Positions 1 to 7,865 of a stretch of DNA of 64,000 nucleotides are shown in pieces (positions within the stretch are counted from its first letter, which is position 1; each line of letters begins with the position of its first letter). This DNA comes from Mitsuaria sp. WAJ17 (GTDB lineage: Bacteria; Pseudomonadota; Gammaproteobacteria; Burkholderiales; Burkholderiaceae_C), in the NCBI RefSeq assembly GCF_014174515.1, contig NZ_JACJUG010000013.1, positions 1 to 64,000 of the forward strand. The letters are read 5' to 3'. The notes beneath the pieces were generated by a model. The model searched no databases, had not been told where the DNA came from, and saw only the letters and a program-made list of their open reading frames with translations. The position numbers and the translations under genes are program-made.

Positions 1-1
1 C

Positions 2-664
2 CTTGCCGCGCCGCGCGGCGCCGCAAGGCCTGCTGCGGGTGCGGGTGCCGGCGGGCGCTGGGTGCTGGCCCTGCTGGTGCTGGCGATTGGCGGCGTTCTC
101 GCGGCCTGGCTCTGGCCCCAGCGCGCAGCAAAGGAAGACGACTGGGCCGGTCTGCGGCAGAGTTTCTCTGCGCCCGGCCACACGGAAGAGGAGCTCCAGG
201 CCTTGCTGCGCCGCAAGGAGGCCCTGCTGCAACGCTCGCCGGCCCTTCGCGAGCGCGAGGCCCAGGACGCTGCCCGCGACCGTGAGGCGCGCAGCCTGGA
301 CCTGCTGGACCAGCCCATGGAGGTCTACCTGGGTACCGGCACCATGACCATCCCCCGCGTGCAGCTCGTGCTGGGCAGCTTTGACGGCCCGGCCCTGCGC
401 AGCTACATCCTGAAGAACCGGGAGACCTTGGTCAGGGAGGTCAACCGGGCGCTCAATGCTGCGAAGCCCGAGCGGCTCCTGGGGCCGGATGCGGAGCAGA
501 ACCTGCAGACCCTGATCCAGGACACCTTGACGACCGCCCTGGGCACGCAGCCCCAGGAGACCTACCCCTCCACCTGGTTCGAGTCCCCCGGGCGCTATGG
601 CGTGGTGGCGGTGCAGCTGCCGGGGCGCTACAGCTTCAAGGCCTACAGTCTGGGGTCGGGCTGA
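2..664 (+). CDS. Membrane-anchored protein, 5' end outside window (FliL-like?)
   Basis: The frame is open from the first bases of the window, so the true start probably lies upstream; a GTG at 62 is the first internal alternative, but it would fall at the beginning of the hydrophobic segment. The visible protein has a short Ala/Gly/Arg-rich N-terminus, one transmembrane helix (ALLVLAIGGVLAAWLW) and a soluble region of about 170 residues. The C-terminal half has the order seen in FliL-type proteins: a beta segment (VQLVLGSF), a helix reading RETLVREVNRAL, and a final beta segment (YGVVAVQLPGRYSF). That resemblance is only by eye and no flagellar gene is near. I do not recognise the family with certainty. 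The 166 bases after the stop hold no gene I can see. Confidence 0.6.
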   Translation, partial: LAAPRGAARPAAGAGAGGRWVLALLVLAIGGVLAAWLWPQRAAKEDDWAGLRQSFSAPGHTEEELQALLRRKEALLQRSPALREREAQDAARDREARSLDLLDQPMEVYLGTGTMTIPRVQLVLGSFDGPALRSYILKNRETLVREVNRALNAAKPERLLGPDAEQNLQTLIQDTLTTALGTQPQETYPSTWFESPGRYGVVAVQLPGRYSFKAYSLGSG

Positions 665-830
665 GACGGGTCTGCGGCGGGCTCGGGCCGGCCAGCCGTT
701 CGTCGTCCGCCCCTGCGTTTCGTCCCCCGGTGCAGCCGATTCACGACATTTCCGGCGACAGCCGCGAGGCCTGGGGCTATGGTCCGGGCTTGTACAGGGC
801 AAGGGATGCCCGGCAACGCTTGGAGGACCC

Positions 831-1220
831 ATGGAGATCGAACAGCAGAGTTGGCGGGCACGACGCCGCTGCGAGCGCAGGCGGCACCGCGGGGACGGGT
901 GTGGTGGTTTCGGGCTCTTCCTGATCCTCGTCGGCCTGGTGCTGCTGGTGCAGCGCAATGGTTGGCCCAGCTGGTTCCAGTTCGAGGCGCCCTGGTCCGT
1001 GGTGATCGCTGCGCTGGCCGGCCTGAGCCTGCTGCTGGCGCGCACGGCGCGCGGCCTGAGCCGGGCCTTGTTCCTGGGCGCCGTGGCCGCCTGGTTCTAC
1101 GCCTGCGAGACGGGCTGGCAGGGCTTCAGCTTCCAGCAGTCCTGGCCCTGGCTGCTGATCGCGCTGGGTGTGGCCAAGATTCTTCACTTCCTGCTGGATC
1201 GAGGGGAGGGCGAGGCATGA
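831..1220 (+). CDS. Small multi-pass membrane protein (LiaF-like TM domain)
   Basis: 129 residues. The ATG at 831 is chosen because GGAGG stands 5 bases upstream; the open frame extends further but loses protein-like composition. After a very basic N-terminus (RARRRCERRRHR) there are four hydrophobic segments (GLFLILVGLVLLV, VVIAALAGLSLLLA, ALFLGAVAAWFYA, WPWLLIALGVAKIL), typical of the short repeated-helix domains (DUF5668/LiaI-LiaF TM region) that often stand beside LiaF-like proteins. Its stop overlaps the next gene's start (ATGA), so the two are translationally coupled. Role is inferred only: envelope-stress or membrane-associated partner of the next protein. Confidence 0.7.
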   Translation: MEIEQQSWRARRRCERRRHRGDGCGGFGLFLILVGLVLLVQRNGWPSWFQFEAPWSVVIAALAGLSLLLARTARGLSRALFLGAVAAWFYACETGWQGFSFQQSWPWLLIALGVAKILHFLLDRGEGEA

Positions 1221-1921
1221 GCACAGGCAACACACCGACACGCGCCGCGCGCCACCAGCTGTGGCTGGGCCTGGCCTTGGTCCTGGCAGGCGGGGTCTTC
1301 CTGCTGGACAACCTCCACTTCCTGGAGCTGCGCCGCATCCTGCCCTTCTGGCCGGTGCTGCTGGTGGCCCTGGGCGCCGCGCGCCTGCTGACGGCCGCGC
1401 CGGGCGACAAGGGTGAACAGATCGTGGGTGGCCTGCTGCTGGGCTTGGGCAGCCTGATGCTGCTGCGCCGCCTGGGCTGGTTGCACATGGAGTGGCGCGA
1501 CTTCTGGCCCCTGGTGCTGATCGGCCTGGGCATTCTGGTGATGACGCGGCAGCCGAGCCGGGGCGGACCTTTCGGCCAGGTGAACCGGGACGTCCACGAT
1601 CGCCAGCTGGACGTCAAGGCCGTGCTGAGCGGCCAGCAGTTCCGGGTGCAGACCCCTGACTTCGTCGGCGGCCAGGTGCAGGCCGTGCTGGCAGGCGTCG
1701 AGCTGGACCTCAGCCAGGCGGGATTCGAGCGAGCGGTGCTGGAGGTCTCGGTGGTGATGGCCGGCCTGGAGCTGCGCCTGCCGCCGGACTGCCGGCTGCG
1801 GGTCACGGCCTCCTCGGTGCTGGGCCAGGTCGAGGACAAGACCCAGCCACTGCCTGGCGCCAGCCGTGAGCTGGAGCTGCGGGGTTCTCTGGTCCTGGGC
1901 GGGATCACCGTTCGGCACTGA
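1217..1921 (+). CDS. LiaF-like membrane protein with C-terminal DUF2154-type domain
   Basis: 234 residues, starting at the ATG that overlaps the preceding stop. The N-terminal ~115 residues contain about four short hydrophobic helices (LWLGLALVLAGGVFLLD, ILPFWPVLLVALGAARLL, IVGGLLLGLGSLMLL, FWPLVLIGLGILVM). Residues ~130-234 form a beta-rich cytoplasmic-type domain with the pattern of the 'cell wall-active antibiotics response' (LiaF C-terminal) family: FVGGQVQAVLAGVELDL, a repeated VVMAGLELRLP, and a terminal SLVLGGITVRH. In Firmicutes LiaF restrains the LiaRS two-component system; here no LiaS/LiaR neighbour is visible, so the regulatory link is unknown. Confidence 0.75.
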   Translation: MSTGNTPTRAARHQLWLGLALVLAGGVFLLDNLHFLELRRILPFWPVLLVALGAARLLTAAPGDKGEQIVGGLLLGLGSLMLLRRLGWLHMEWRDFWPLVLIGLGILVMTRQPSRGGPFGQVNRDVHDRQLDVKAVLSGQQFRVQTPDFVGGQVQAVLAGVELDLSQAGFERAVLEVSVVMAGLELRLPPDCRLRVTASSVLGQVEDKTQPLPGASRELELRGSLVLGGITVRH

Positions 1922-1981
1922 GCGAGGGCGCGCCCGGCGGGGCGCTCAAGGGAAGGCTCAAGCGGGTGTTCAAGCGGGTGC

Positions 1982-2566
1982 TTAGCGCGCGCCCGGCACC
2001 GTGCTGCAGTTGGCCACGCCGAAGCGATCCACGAAGAGCCGGAACTGCTGCCCAGGCTTCAGCGCCTGCCATTGCTGCAGGCTCAGTCGGCAGGTCCAGT
2101 CGCGCTCCTTGGCATCCACCATGAGTACCTCGTAGACGCCCTTGTACCGGCCGATGCGCTCAGCGCCGGCCTGGTTCGGCCGCAGCTCCGCCAGCACCGG
2201 CGAGCCCCACTGCGGCGGCTGCTCATGGCCGCCCTCCGTGCGCACGGTGCGCAGCGGGCGCCATTGCAGGCCGGTGTACCGGCAATGCGGGCTGGGTTCG
2301 TGCCGCTGGCCGCTGGGGTCCTCCATCAGCTTGCGCTGGACTTCCTGCACGCCGGCGGGCATCTCGTCACACCAACTGGAATCGTTGACCTGGACCAGGC
2401 GTTCGACCTCGATGTCACGCTGCCAGTGCAAGGACTGGATGGTGACCCACTCGCCCCGCGGGCCGAAGAGCTTCCAGCCCAGGGGGGCGAAGAGCAGGGC
2501 AATGATCAGGGCGGCGATGCGGTGCTGGCGCTCGCGGTGCGAGAGGAAGTGGAGGCTGGCGGGCAT
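1982..2566 (-). CDS. Hypothetical membrane-anchored protein
   Basis: 194 residues. One N-terminal transmembrane helix (IAALIIALLFAPLGWKLF, about residues 17-34) is followed by a soluble domain with five cysteines (one each in SSWCDEM, PHCRYTG, WTCRLSL, ANCSTVP and none in the helix apart from these). The segment after the helix is aromatic- and charge-rich (ITIQSLHWQRDIEVERLVQV-like). No Shine-Dalgarno is obvious before the ATG at 2566. The gene lies 52 bases downstream of the next minus-strand gene and may be co-transcribed with it. I do not recognise a family. Confidence 0.65.
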   Translation of the reverse strand: MPASLHFLSHRERQHRIAALIIALLFAPLGWKLFGPRGEWVTIQSLHWQRDIEVERLVQVNDSSWCDEMPAGVQEVQRKLMEDPSGQRHEPSPHCRYTGLQWRPLRTVRTEGGHEQPPQWGSPVLAELRPNQAGAERIGRYKGVYEVLMVDAKERDWTCRLSLQQWQALKPGQQFRLFVDRFGVANCSTVPGAR

Positions 2567-2618
2567 GGCGCCATTGTCGATCCAGTGGCGGGCTACCTTG
2601 GCTTCGCGGCTGGCCGCT

Positions 2619-3371
2619 TCAGGCCGGCTGCCCTTCGCGGCGACGCTGTTCGCGGCGCAGTCGCACGGCTTCGGTGACGGCGGCCAGCTCCTCGCTCTGG
2701 CGGGCCAGCTCGCCGCGCAGGCGCATGTGGTCGCTCACCGCCTCGTCCAACGCGCCCAGGTCGGTGCGCATCTGGTCCCAGACCGGCTGCGCTGCCGAGG
2801 GCAGCCGCTCACGCCGTGCCCGGCCCAGCCGCCATCCCCAGCTGATACCGAGGACCAGGGCCAGCGCGGCACTGCTGGCGACCAGGCCCAGCAGGTGGCG
2901 GTTCAGGGCCAGGGTGTCCGGCGTCGGGGCGGCGTCTTCCAGGCGCCGGACCTGCAGGGACCAGCGCTGGCCGTTGTTGACCGGAAGAATCCAGGTGGCC
3001 GGACCCGAGAGCCCGTCATGGACCCGGCGTGCCTGCGGTCCACCCTGCCAGGCCTCGGTCCAGGCGGGGGTGTCGGCCACCAGCAGCAGCTCCGAGCGGA
3101 AGGGCGTGTTGAGCGCATAGGAGCGCAGCACGGCCAGGGTCTCCTGGCGGGCGCGGAAGGCCAGCACGTCGTCATTCTGGACGCCGGGCTGGCGCAGGGG
3201 GCGGGCCAGCTCGCCGGCCAGCCGTCTCACGGCCTGGTACTCGGCCAGGCGAGCGTCGGCCTGCAGCGTCGGCGGCAATGCCGCCTGGAGCTGCAGGTAC
3301 TGATGGCAGCTCAAACCGGCCAATCCAGCCAGCAGGGCCAGGACCAGCCCCAGGCGCCAGCGACGTGACAT
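2619..3371 (-). CDS. Two-TM sensor-like membrane protein without output domain
   Basis: 250 residues from the ATG at 3371, chosen because AGGGAG lies about 9 bases upstream; the frame stays open another 27 codons but those look non-coding. Topology by eye: TM1 (LGLVLALLAGLAGL, residues ~7-22), an extracytoplasmic domain of ~120 residues, TM2 (LLGLVASSAALALVLGISWG, ~160-180), then a basic stretch and a C-terminal helical, probably coiled-coil region (LRGELARQSEELAAVTEAVRLRREQ). This is the arrangement of the sensor half of a kinase or chemoreceptor but with no transmitter, HAMP-plus-kinase or methyl-accepting domain. Function unknown. Confidence 0.65.
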   Translation of the reverse strand: MSRRWRLGLVLALLAGLAGLSCHQYLQLQAALPPTLQADARLAEYQAVRRLAGELARPLRQPGVQNDDVLAFRARQETLAVLRSYALNTPFRSELLLVADTPAWTEAWQGGPQARRVHDGLSGPATWILPVNNGQRWSLQVRRLEDAAPTPDTLALNRHLLGLVASSAALALVLGISWGWRLGRARRERLPSAAQPVWDQMRTDLGALDEAVSDHMRLRGELARQSEELAAVTEAVRLRREQRRREGQPA

Positions 3372-3494
3372 GACATTGTTCTCCCTGATTGCGCGCATCC
3401 TAGGGAGTCGGAGCCGGCCGCTCGCTGAGGGTTTGACCGCAGCGCCGTGCACTACTGCACGAACGGTCGTGCGGCACGGTGCCCGGCCCCGGGG

Positions 3495-3854
3495 TCAGGG
3501 TTTGACGGCGCCTGCCGAGCGCGAGACGAACTGGGCCAGGGCCTCGATGTCGGCGGCGTCCAGCTTGCCGGCATAGCTGGGCATGACGCCCAGCCCGCTT
3601 TGCAGCACCCGTCGCACGCGGGCGGCGTCTGGCTTGAGCTCGTCCAGCACCGGGCCGATCTCGCCGCTGCTGCCCGCGGCGGCCAGCGTGTGGCAGGTCG
3701 CGCAGGGCGGAGCGGCCTTGGCCGTGAACAGCTCGCGTCCGCGCTGCGTTTGTGTGTCCTCGGCCGCCTGGGCCGCGGGGCAGAAGCCCGCGGCCAGCAG
3801 GGGCAGCAGCAGCCCCGCCAGGGTCTGACGCAAGCTGGGGTCAGGTCTTGTCAT
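3495..3854 (-). CDS. sorB: Monoheme cytochrome c, SorB-like sulfite dehydrogenase subunit
   Basis: 119 residues with a Sec signal peptide (LAGLLLPLLAAGFCPAAQA) and one class I heme-binding motif CATCH at residues 51-55; Met91 in GVMPSYAGKL is the likely distal ligand. In SorAB enzymes this subunit accepts electrons from the molybdenum subunit in the periplasm and passes them to the respiratory chain. The ATG at 3854 shares its base with the TGA of sorA (TGATG), so translation is coupled and the pair is one operon. Codons 2-8 contain one copy of a dispersed 14-base repeat (see repeat at 3837). Confidence 0.85.
   Translation of the reverse strand: MTRPDPSLRQTLAGLLLPLLAAGFCPAAQAAEDTQTQRGRELFTAKAAPPCATCHTLAAAGSSGEIGPVLDELKPDAARVRRVLQSGLGVMPSYAGKLDAADIEALAQFVSRSAGAVKP
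3837..3850 (-). repeat. Dispersed short repeat, core CAAGACCTG (copy 1)
   Basis: Plus strand reads GGGGTCAGGTCTTG. The same 14-mer recurs exactly at 18251-18264, and a variant ending CCAGGTCTTGC recurs at 20186, 51560 and 57785. Here it is translated as the first codons of sorB. Resembles the short repeats associated with REP-type elements, but that is inference. Confidence 0.5.
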
Positions 3855-5068
3855 CAGGCCACCACCAGCTTGACGGCGTGGTCGCGCCAGCTGTTGTTGT
3901 TGTAGCCATGGGCATTCTCGACACGGTCAGCCGGCTGCACATTGCCCGCGGCATCAACGGCGCGGCTGGCGAGCTGGTAGGTGCCCGCGGGCAACTGCAC
4001 GGAGAGCGCGAACTGGCGCCAGGCGAAGCGGCCGAGGTCTGGGCCGACCAGACGTGCCGTGTGCCAGCTGTCGCCGCCGTCCACGCTCACCTCCACCCGC
4101 TCGATGGCCTTGGTGCCGCCGAAGGCCACGCCATGGATCTGCACCCGGCCTGCCTTGACGGGGCCGGCGTCGGCCGTCGGGCCGTTGATCCAGGACTTGA
4201 CGTTCATCTCCCAGACCGAGTCTTGGTCCGGGCTGCTCAGGGCGCCCGGCGGGGTCATGCGGTAGCCGTGGGCCATGATCTTGGCCTTGGACTCGCTGGC
4301 GCCGAAGGACAGGCGCTTGATGTACTTGATGTTGTTGACGCCCTGGTAGCCCGGCACGATCAGGCGCAGGGGGCCGCCATGGGCCAGGGACAGGGGCTCG
4401 CCGTTCATCTCCCAGGCCAGCAGGCAGTCCTCCAGGGCCTTGATGGGCACCGAACGCTCGACGACCACGCTCAGCGGGTCAACGCCCTCGGGCAGCTTCT
4501 CGCCACCGGTGCCGGTCAGGAACACGGCGCCTTCGGCCAGGCCGCCCAGCGCGGCGACGACATGGCGCACCGGCACGCCGCTCCACAGCACGCAGCCCGC
4601 GGCGCCCACGGTCCAGGGTGTGCCGCTGGGCTTGCTGGGGAAGAAGCCGCGGCCGTTGCCCGAGCACTGCAGCACGGTGGCGACGGTCTCCAGGCCCAGG
4701 GTCTTGAGCTCGGCCAGGCTGAGGCTGCGCGGCTGCTTCACGCCGCTGACCTCCAGGGTCCATTCGTCGCGCTTGTCCAGAATGCTGGCGTCCGGCGCGG
4801 GCAGGTTGTTGCGGATGTAGAGCTGCTGGGCGGGCGTGACGACGCTGCTGCCGAAGGCACTGCGGCGGGTCTCGATGGTGGTGCCGCTGTGGACCACCAG
4901 CGCGGCTGGGTTCTTCCAGGCGGCGTAGGCGGGCAGGGGTTTGGTCGGCGGCAGAGTCGCAGGGGACGCCCCCTGGGCCTGGGCCCAACTGCTGAGGCCC
5001 AGGGCGCCCAGCGCGGTGGCAGCGCCCCCCAGCACACGGCGGCGGGCAATCAGATCGTCATGGCTCAT
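3854..5068 (-). CDS. sorA: Sulfite dehydrogenase molybdopterin subunit (SorA/SoxC-like)
   Basis: 404 residues, periplasmic sulfite:cytochrome c oxidoreductase, oxidising sulfite to sulfate. N-terminal twin-arginine signal ARRRVLGGAATALGALGL, as expected for an enzyme folded with Mo cofactor before export. The oxidoreductase molybdopterin-binding domain spans about residues 60-270; Cys135 in LQCSGNGR is the expected Mo ligand. The C-terminal ~110 residues are the Mo-co dimerisation domain (VQIHGVAFGGTKAIERVEVSVDGG). AAGGAG lies 7 bases before the ATG. It heads the sorA-sorB operon and is divergent from the PhnD-rhodanese gene across 189 bases that must hold both promoters. Could also be called SoxC-like, but the adjacent monoheme SorB supports the SorAB type. 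Confidence 0.87.
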   Translation of the reverse strand: MSHDDLIARRRVLGGAATALGALGLSSWAQAQGASPATLPPTKPLPAYAAWKNPAALVVHSGTTIETRRSAFGSSVVTPAQQLYIRNNLPAPDASILDKRDEWTLEVSGVKQPRSLSLAELKTLGLETVATVLQCSGNGRGFFPSKPSGTPWTVGAAGCVLWSGVPVRHVVAALGGLAEGAVFLTGTGGEKLPEGVDPLSVVVERSVPIKALEDCLLAWEMNGEPLSLAHGGPLRLIVPGYQGVNNIKYIKRLSFGASESKAKIMAHGYRMTPPGALSSPDQDSVWEMNVKSWINGPTADAGPVKAGRVQIHGVAFGGTKAIERVEVSVDGGDSWHTARLVGPDLGRFAWRQFALSVQLPAGTYQLASRAVDAAGNVQPADRVENAHGYNNNSWRDHAVKLVVA

Positions 5069-5257
5069 CTTGGCTCCTTATCGTCATGGTCTCGGCCCGG
5101 AGGGCGCAGCGCGCATTGTGGGGGTTGGCGTATTGCGCGCGCCCCCGTTCCAGAGGACGTAGCTGTGACGATCTGAAACAAAACTCACCGTCATTCGACA
5201 GTGTGTGTGCGGATGTCCCACTACGCTGAGCGCCTATCAAAACAGTTGGGGATGTTC

Positions 5258-6430
5258 ATGAGCAAGAAAAATGTCATGCGTGCCTTGGGAGCACTGGCGA
5301 TGGGCCTGCAGCTGGCAGGGCTGGCGCAGGCGGCGGTCAATGCCATGGTGGTGGTGGAACCCACGCAGCGCAAGGCGGGGCTGACCGTCTCCCAGCAGGG
5401 CGTCGAGGCTGGGTTGGGCAAAGTGCTGGGGCAGCCCGTCAGCCTGGGGACCAGCGAGGACCTCACCGACATGATGCGAGCCACGCGCAGCGGCGGCTAT
5501 GAACTCTTCATCGGCCCGGCCCAGATCGCGGCCTCCGCGCTGAGCCGCGGCTATGAGCTGCTGGGTGCGACCCAGAGCTCCGAGCCCTTCGTGCTGGTGG
5601 CCCGCGCCGAGCTGGCGGACCTCGGTGCCCTGCGCGGCAAGCGCCTGTACCTGCCCCAGCAGGATTCCATCTATACCTACATGGCGCGCGGCCTGCTGAC
5701 CCAGGGTGGTCTGTCCATGCAGGACCTGCGCGTGGCGCATGAACGCTATCCACAGGCCGGCCTGGCTGCCCTGCTGGTGGGCAGTGCGGACGCGACGGTG
5801 GTGCGCCAGAGCGAATGGAAGGAATGGCAGGGCCAGTACGGCCAGGCGGCCAAGGTGCTGGCCAGCTCCGAGCCCGTGCCCGGCGGTTTCAGTGTGGTCG
5901 TGAAGAAGGACATGCCGGCCGAGGCCCGGTCCCGCCTTGCCCAGTGGTTCGCCGCCGTGCCTGCCGGCACGGGCCTGAGCCAGGCGCGCTTCAAGCCCGA
6001 GATGCAGGAGTACAAGCGCGTGGCCGACCTCGGCCACTTCACGCCCATCCAATTGCCCGGCGTCACGCGCGTGAGCGCCCGCGAGGCCCAGCAGCTGCAG
6101 GCCAAGGGCGCCGTGCTGGTGGACACCCGCATCGAGAAGGAGTACCAGGCCCGCCACATCCGCGGTGCCTTGTGGCTGCCCTATGTGGAAAAGAGCCTCA
6201 AGGACGTGGCCTTCAATGCCTCCCTCGACGACTTCAGCGCCCTGGAAAGGACGGACAAGATCAAGCCCTCGCAGGCGGTGATCTTTGCCTGCAATGGCGC
6301 CGAGTGCTGGAAGTCCTACAAGGCCGCCAAGATGGCGCAGGCCAAGGGCTTCAAGACGGTGTACTGGCTGCGCGGCGGCCTGCCCGAGTGGGAGGCCGAG
6401 GGCCTGCCGGTGGAGGCTGCGGGCAGCTGA
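5258..6430 (+). CDS. Periplasmic PhnD-like binding domain fused to rhodanese domain
   Basis: 390 residues. Start at 5258 gives a clean signal peptide (ALGALAMGLQLAGLAQA) with GGGG about 7 bases upstream; an ATG six bases earlier is an alternative. Residues ~27-260 follow the phosphate/phosphonate ABC binding-protein (PhnD) pattern: EPTQRKAGLTVSQQGVEAGL, YELFIGPAQIAASALSRGYE, LRGKRLYLPQQDSIYTYM, LLVGSADATVVRQSEW. Residues ~268-390 are a rhodanese domain (AVLVDTRIEKEYQARHIRGA) with candidate catalytic Cys345 in FACNGAECWKSY and the terminal GLPEWEAEGLPV. Rhodaneses transfer sulfane sulfur; with thiosulfate as donor the by-product is sulfite, substrate of the divergent sorAB. No ABC permease is adjacent. 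Substrate unknown. Confidence 0.82.
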   Translation: MSKKNVMRALGALAMGLQLAGLAQAAVNAMVVVEPTQRKAGLTVSQQGVEAGLGKVLGQPVSLGTSEDLTDMMRATRSGGYELFIGPAQIAASALSRGYELLGATQSSEPFVLVARAELADLGALRGKRLYLPQQDSIYTYMARGLLTQGGLSMQDLRVAHERYPQAGLAALLVGSADATVVRQSEWKEWQGQYGQAAKVLASSEPVPGGFSVVVKKDMPAEARSRLAQWFAAVPAGTGLSQARFKPEMQEYKRVADLGHFTPIQLPGVTRVSAREAQQLQAKGAVLVDTRIEKEYQARHIRGALWLPYVEKSLKDVAFNASLDDFSALERTDKIKPSQAVIFACNGAECWKSYKAAKMAQAKGFKTVYWLRGGLPEWEAEGLPVEAAGS

Positions 6431-6630
6431 GCCCTCGAGGCCGGGCGGGCGAAGATGTCATGAAAGCCCAATGCCCGCCTCATCGTTTTCCCTTCATGCC
6501 TGTCCCCTGCAGCATTGACTGTAGGCCCTGACAGTTGGCGCCCCGTAGGCGCCTCCATAGAGTCGCCGGCAGCCTGAGCACCACCACGGGGGTGGTGTGC
6601 AGGCGCCCCTCAAACTCGATGGAGTCACCG

Positions 6631-7677
6631 ATGAACCCAACCATGGTCAAGTGGGCAATCCTGGCCGGCGCTGCCACCGCAGCGGTCTCGGCCCAGGCCG
6701 CAGGTCTGTCTGTCCGTCTGGAAGTGGCCAGCCCGGTGCTAAAGGGCGACGTGGATGTGCACGTCACCTTGACGCTCACCAACACCTCGCGCATGCCCTT
6801 GTTCCTGCCCAAGGCTCAACTGCCGGGCGAGGTGCATGAGTCCGCGCTGTTCCGCATCACACGCGACGGCGAACCCGTGGCCTATACCGGCCGTCTGGTG
6901 AAGCGCACCGCCGCATCTGGGCACGAAGTCGTGCGCCTGGCTCCCGGCACGTCCATGAGCTTCCAGGTGGAACTGACCGGCGGCTATGACCTGAGCCAGA
7001 ACGGCCGCTATGCCATCGAGTACGTGGGCCTGGCCAAGCAGCAGTCGGGTCAGACGGCCCTGCTGGCACCGGATGCCGGCAGCGCTCCGGTCTACCTGTG
7101 GCTGGAGGGCCGCACCCAGCAGCCCGAGGCGCAGGCCACGCTGGCGCCTTCACTGGCGGCCTCCATTTCCTACACGGGCAACTGCACGTCCACGCAGAAG
7201 AGCACGCTGGCCAGCGCCGTCACCGCCGCAAGCAACTACTCGCAGTCCGCCTATACCTACCTGAGCGCCACGCCCTCGGCGACCACGCGCTACAAGACCT
7301 GGTTCGGTGCCTTCAGCACCACGGGTTGGAGCACGGCCAAGGCGCACTTTTCCAAGACGCTGGACGCATTCAAGACCAAGGCCCTGACCCTGGATTGCAG
7401 CTGCAAGGACTCGGGCACCTATGCCTACGTCTACCCCAACCAGCCCTACAAGATCTATGTGTGCGGCGCCTTCTGGTCAGCACCGATGACGGGCACGGAC
7501 TCCAAGGGCGGCACCCTGGTGCATGAGATGACCCACTTCACGGTGGTCGCGGGCACCGATGACTGGGCCTATGGCCAGAGCGCGGCCAAGTCGCTGGCGC
7601 TGTCCAACCCGACCAAGGCGCTGGACAACGCGGACAGTCACGAGTACTTCGCCGAGAACACGCCAAGTCTGCCGTGA
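6631..7677 (+). CDS. Secreted M35-family metalloendopeptidase (deuterolysin-like)
   Basis: 348 residues from the ATG at 6631, which has GGAG 6 bases upstream and gives an immediate signal peptide (KWAILAGAATAAVSAQA). Residues ~24-165 are a beta-rich propeptide-like domain (VDVHVTLTLTNTSRMPLFLP). The catalytic domain (~175-348) carries the aspzincin signature: HEMTHF at 298-303 (zinc ligands His298 and His302, Glu299 catalytic) and GTDDWAYG at 308-315 supplying the third ligand Asp. It ends with HEYFAENTPSLP, usual for the family. Four cysteines near residues 185, 256, 258 and 278 fit disulfide bonding outside the cytoplasm. Probably a secreted protein-degrading enzyme. Monocistronic. Confidence 0.9.
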   Translation: MNPTMVKWAILAGAATAAVSAQAAGLSVRLEVASPVLKGDVDVHVTLTLTNTSRMPLFLPKAQLPGEVHESALFRITRDGEPVAYTGRLVKRTAASGHEVVRLAPGTSMSFQVELTGGYDLSQNGRYAIEYVGLAKQQSGQTALLAPDAGSAPVYLWLEGRTQQPEAQATLAPSLAASISYTGNCTSTQKSTLASAVTAASNYSQSAYTYLSATPSATTRYKTWFGAFSTTGWSTAKAHFSKTLDAFKTKALTLDCSCKDSGTYAYVYPNQPYKIYVCGAFWSAPMTGTDSKGGTLVHEMTHFTVVAGTDDWAYGQSAAKSLALSNPTKALDNADSHEYFAENTPSLP

Positions 7678-7818
7678 GCTGTTGACCCCTCGCCCAGTTT
7701 CGCCCCGCTGAACGCGGGCGAAGCTGGGCGGTCCCCCGGGGGGGACGGCTCGGGGCGGCCCGGCGCAGGCCCGCTGGTTTCGTGGCGCTGCGCGCGCGGG
7801 GTCAGGCAGGGCCAAATG

Positions 7819-7846
7819 AAAAAGGCAGGCTTGCGGGCCTGCCTTT
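7819..7846 (-). terminator. Rho-independent terminator of the HDOD gene
   Basis: Perfect 10-bp stem AAAGGCAGGC (7821-7830) with GCCTGCCTTT (7837-7846), 6-base loop. Read on the minus strand the stem runs into five T residues, 20 bases past the stop of the HDOD gene. Confidence 0.8.
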
Positions 7847-7865
7847 GGCTTTGTGCGGCGGCGCG

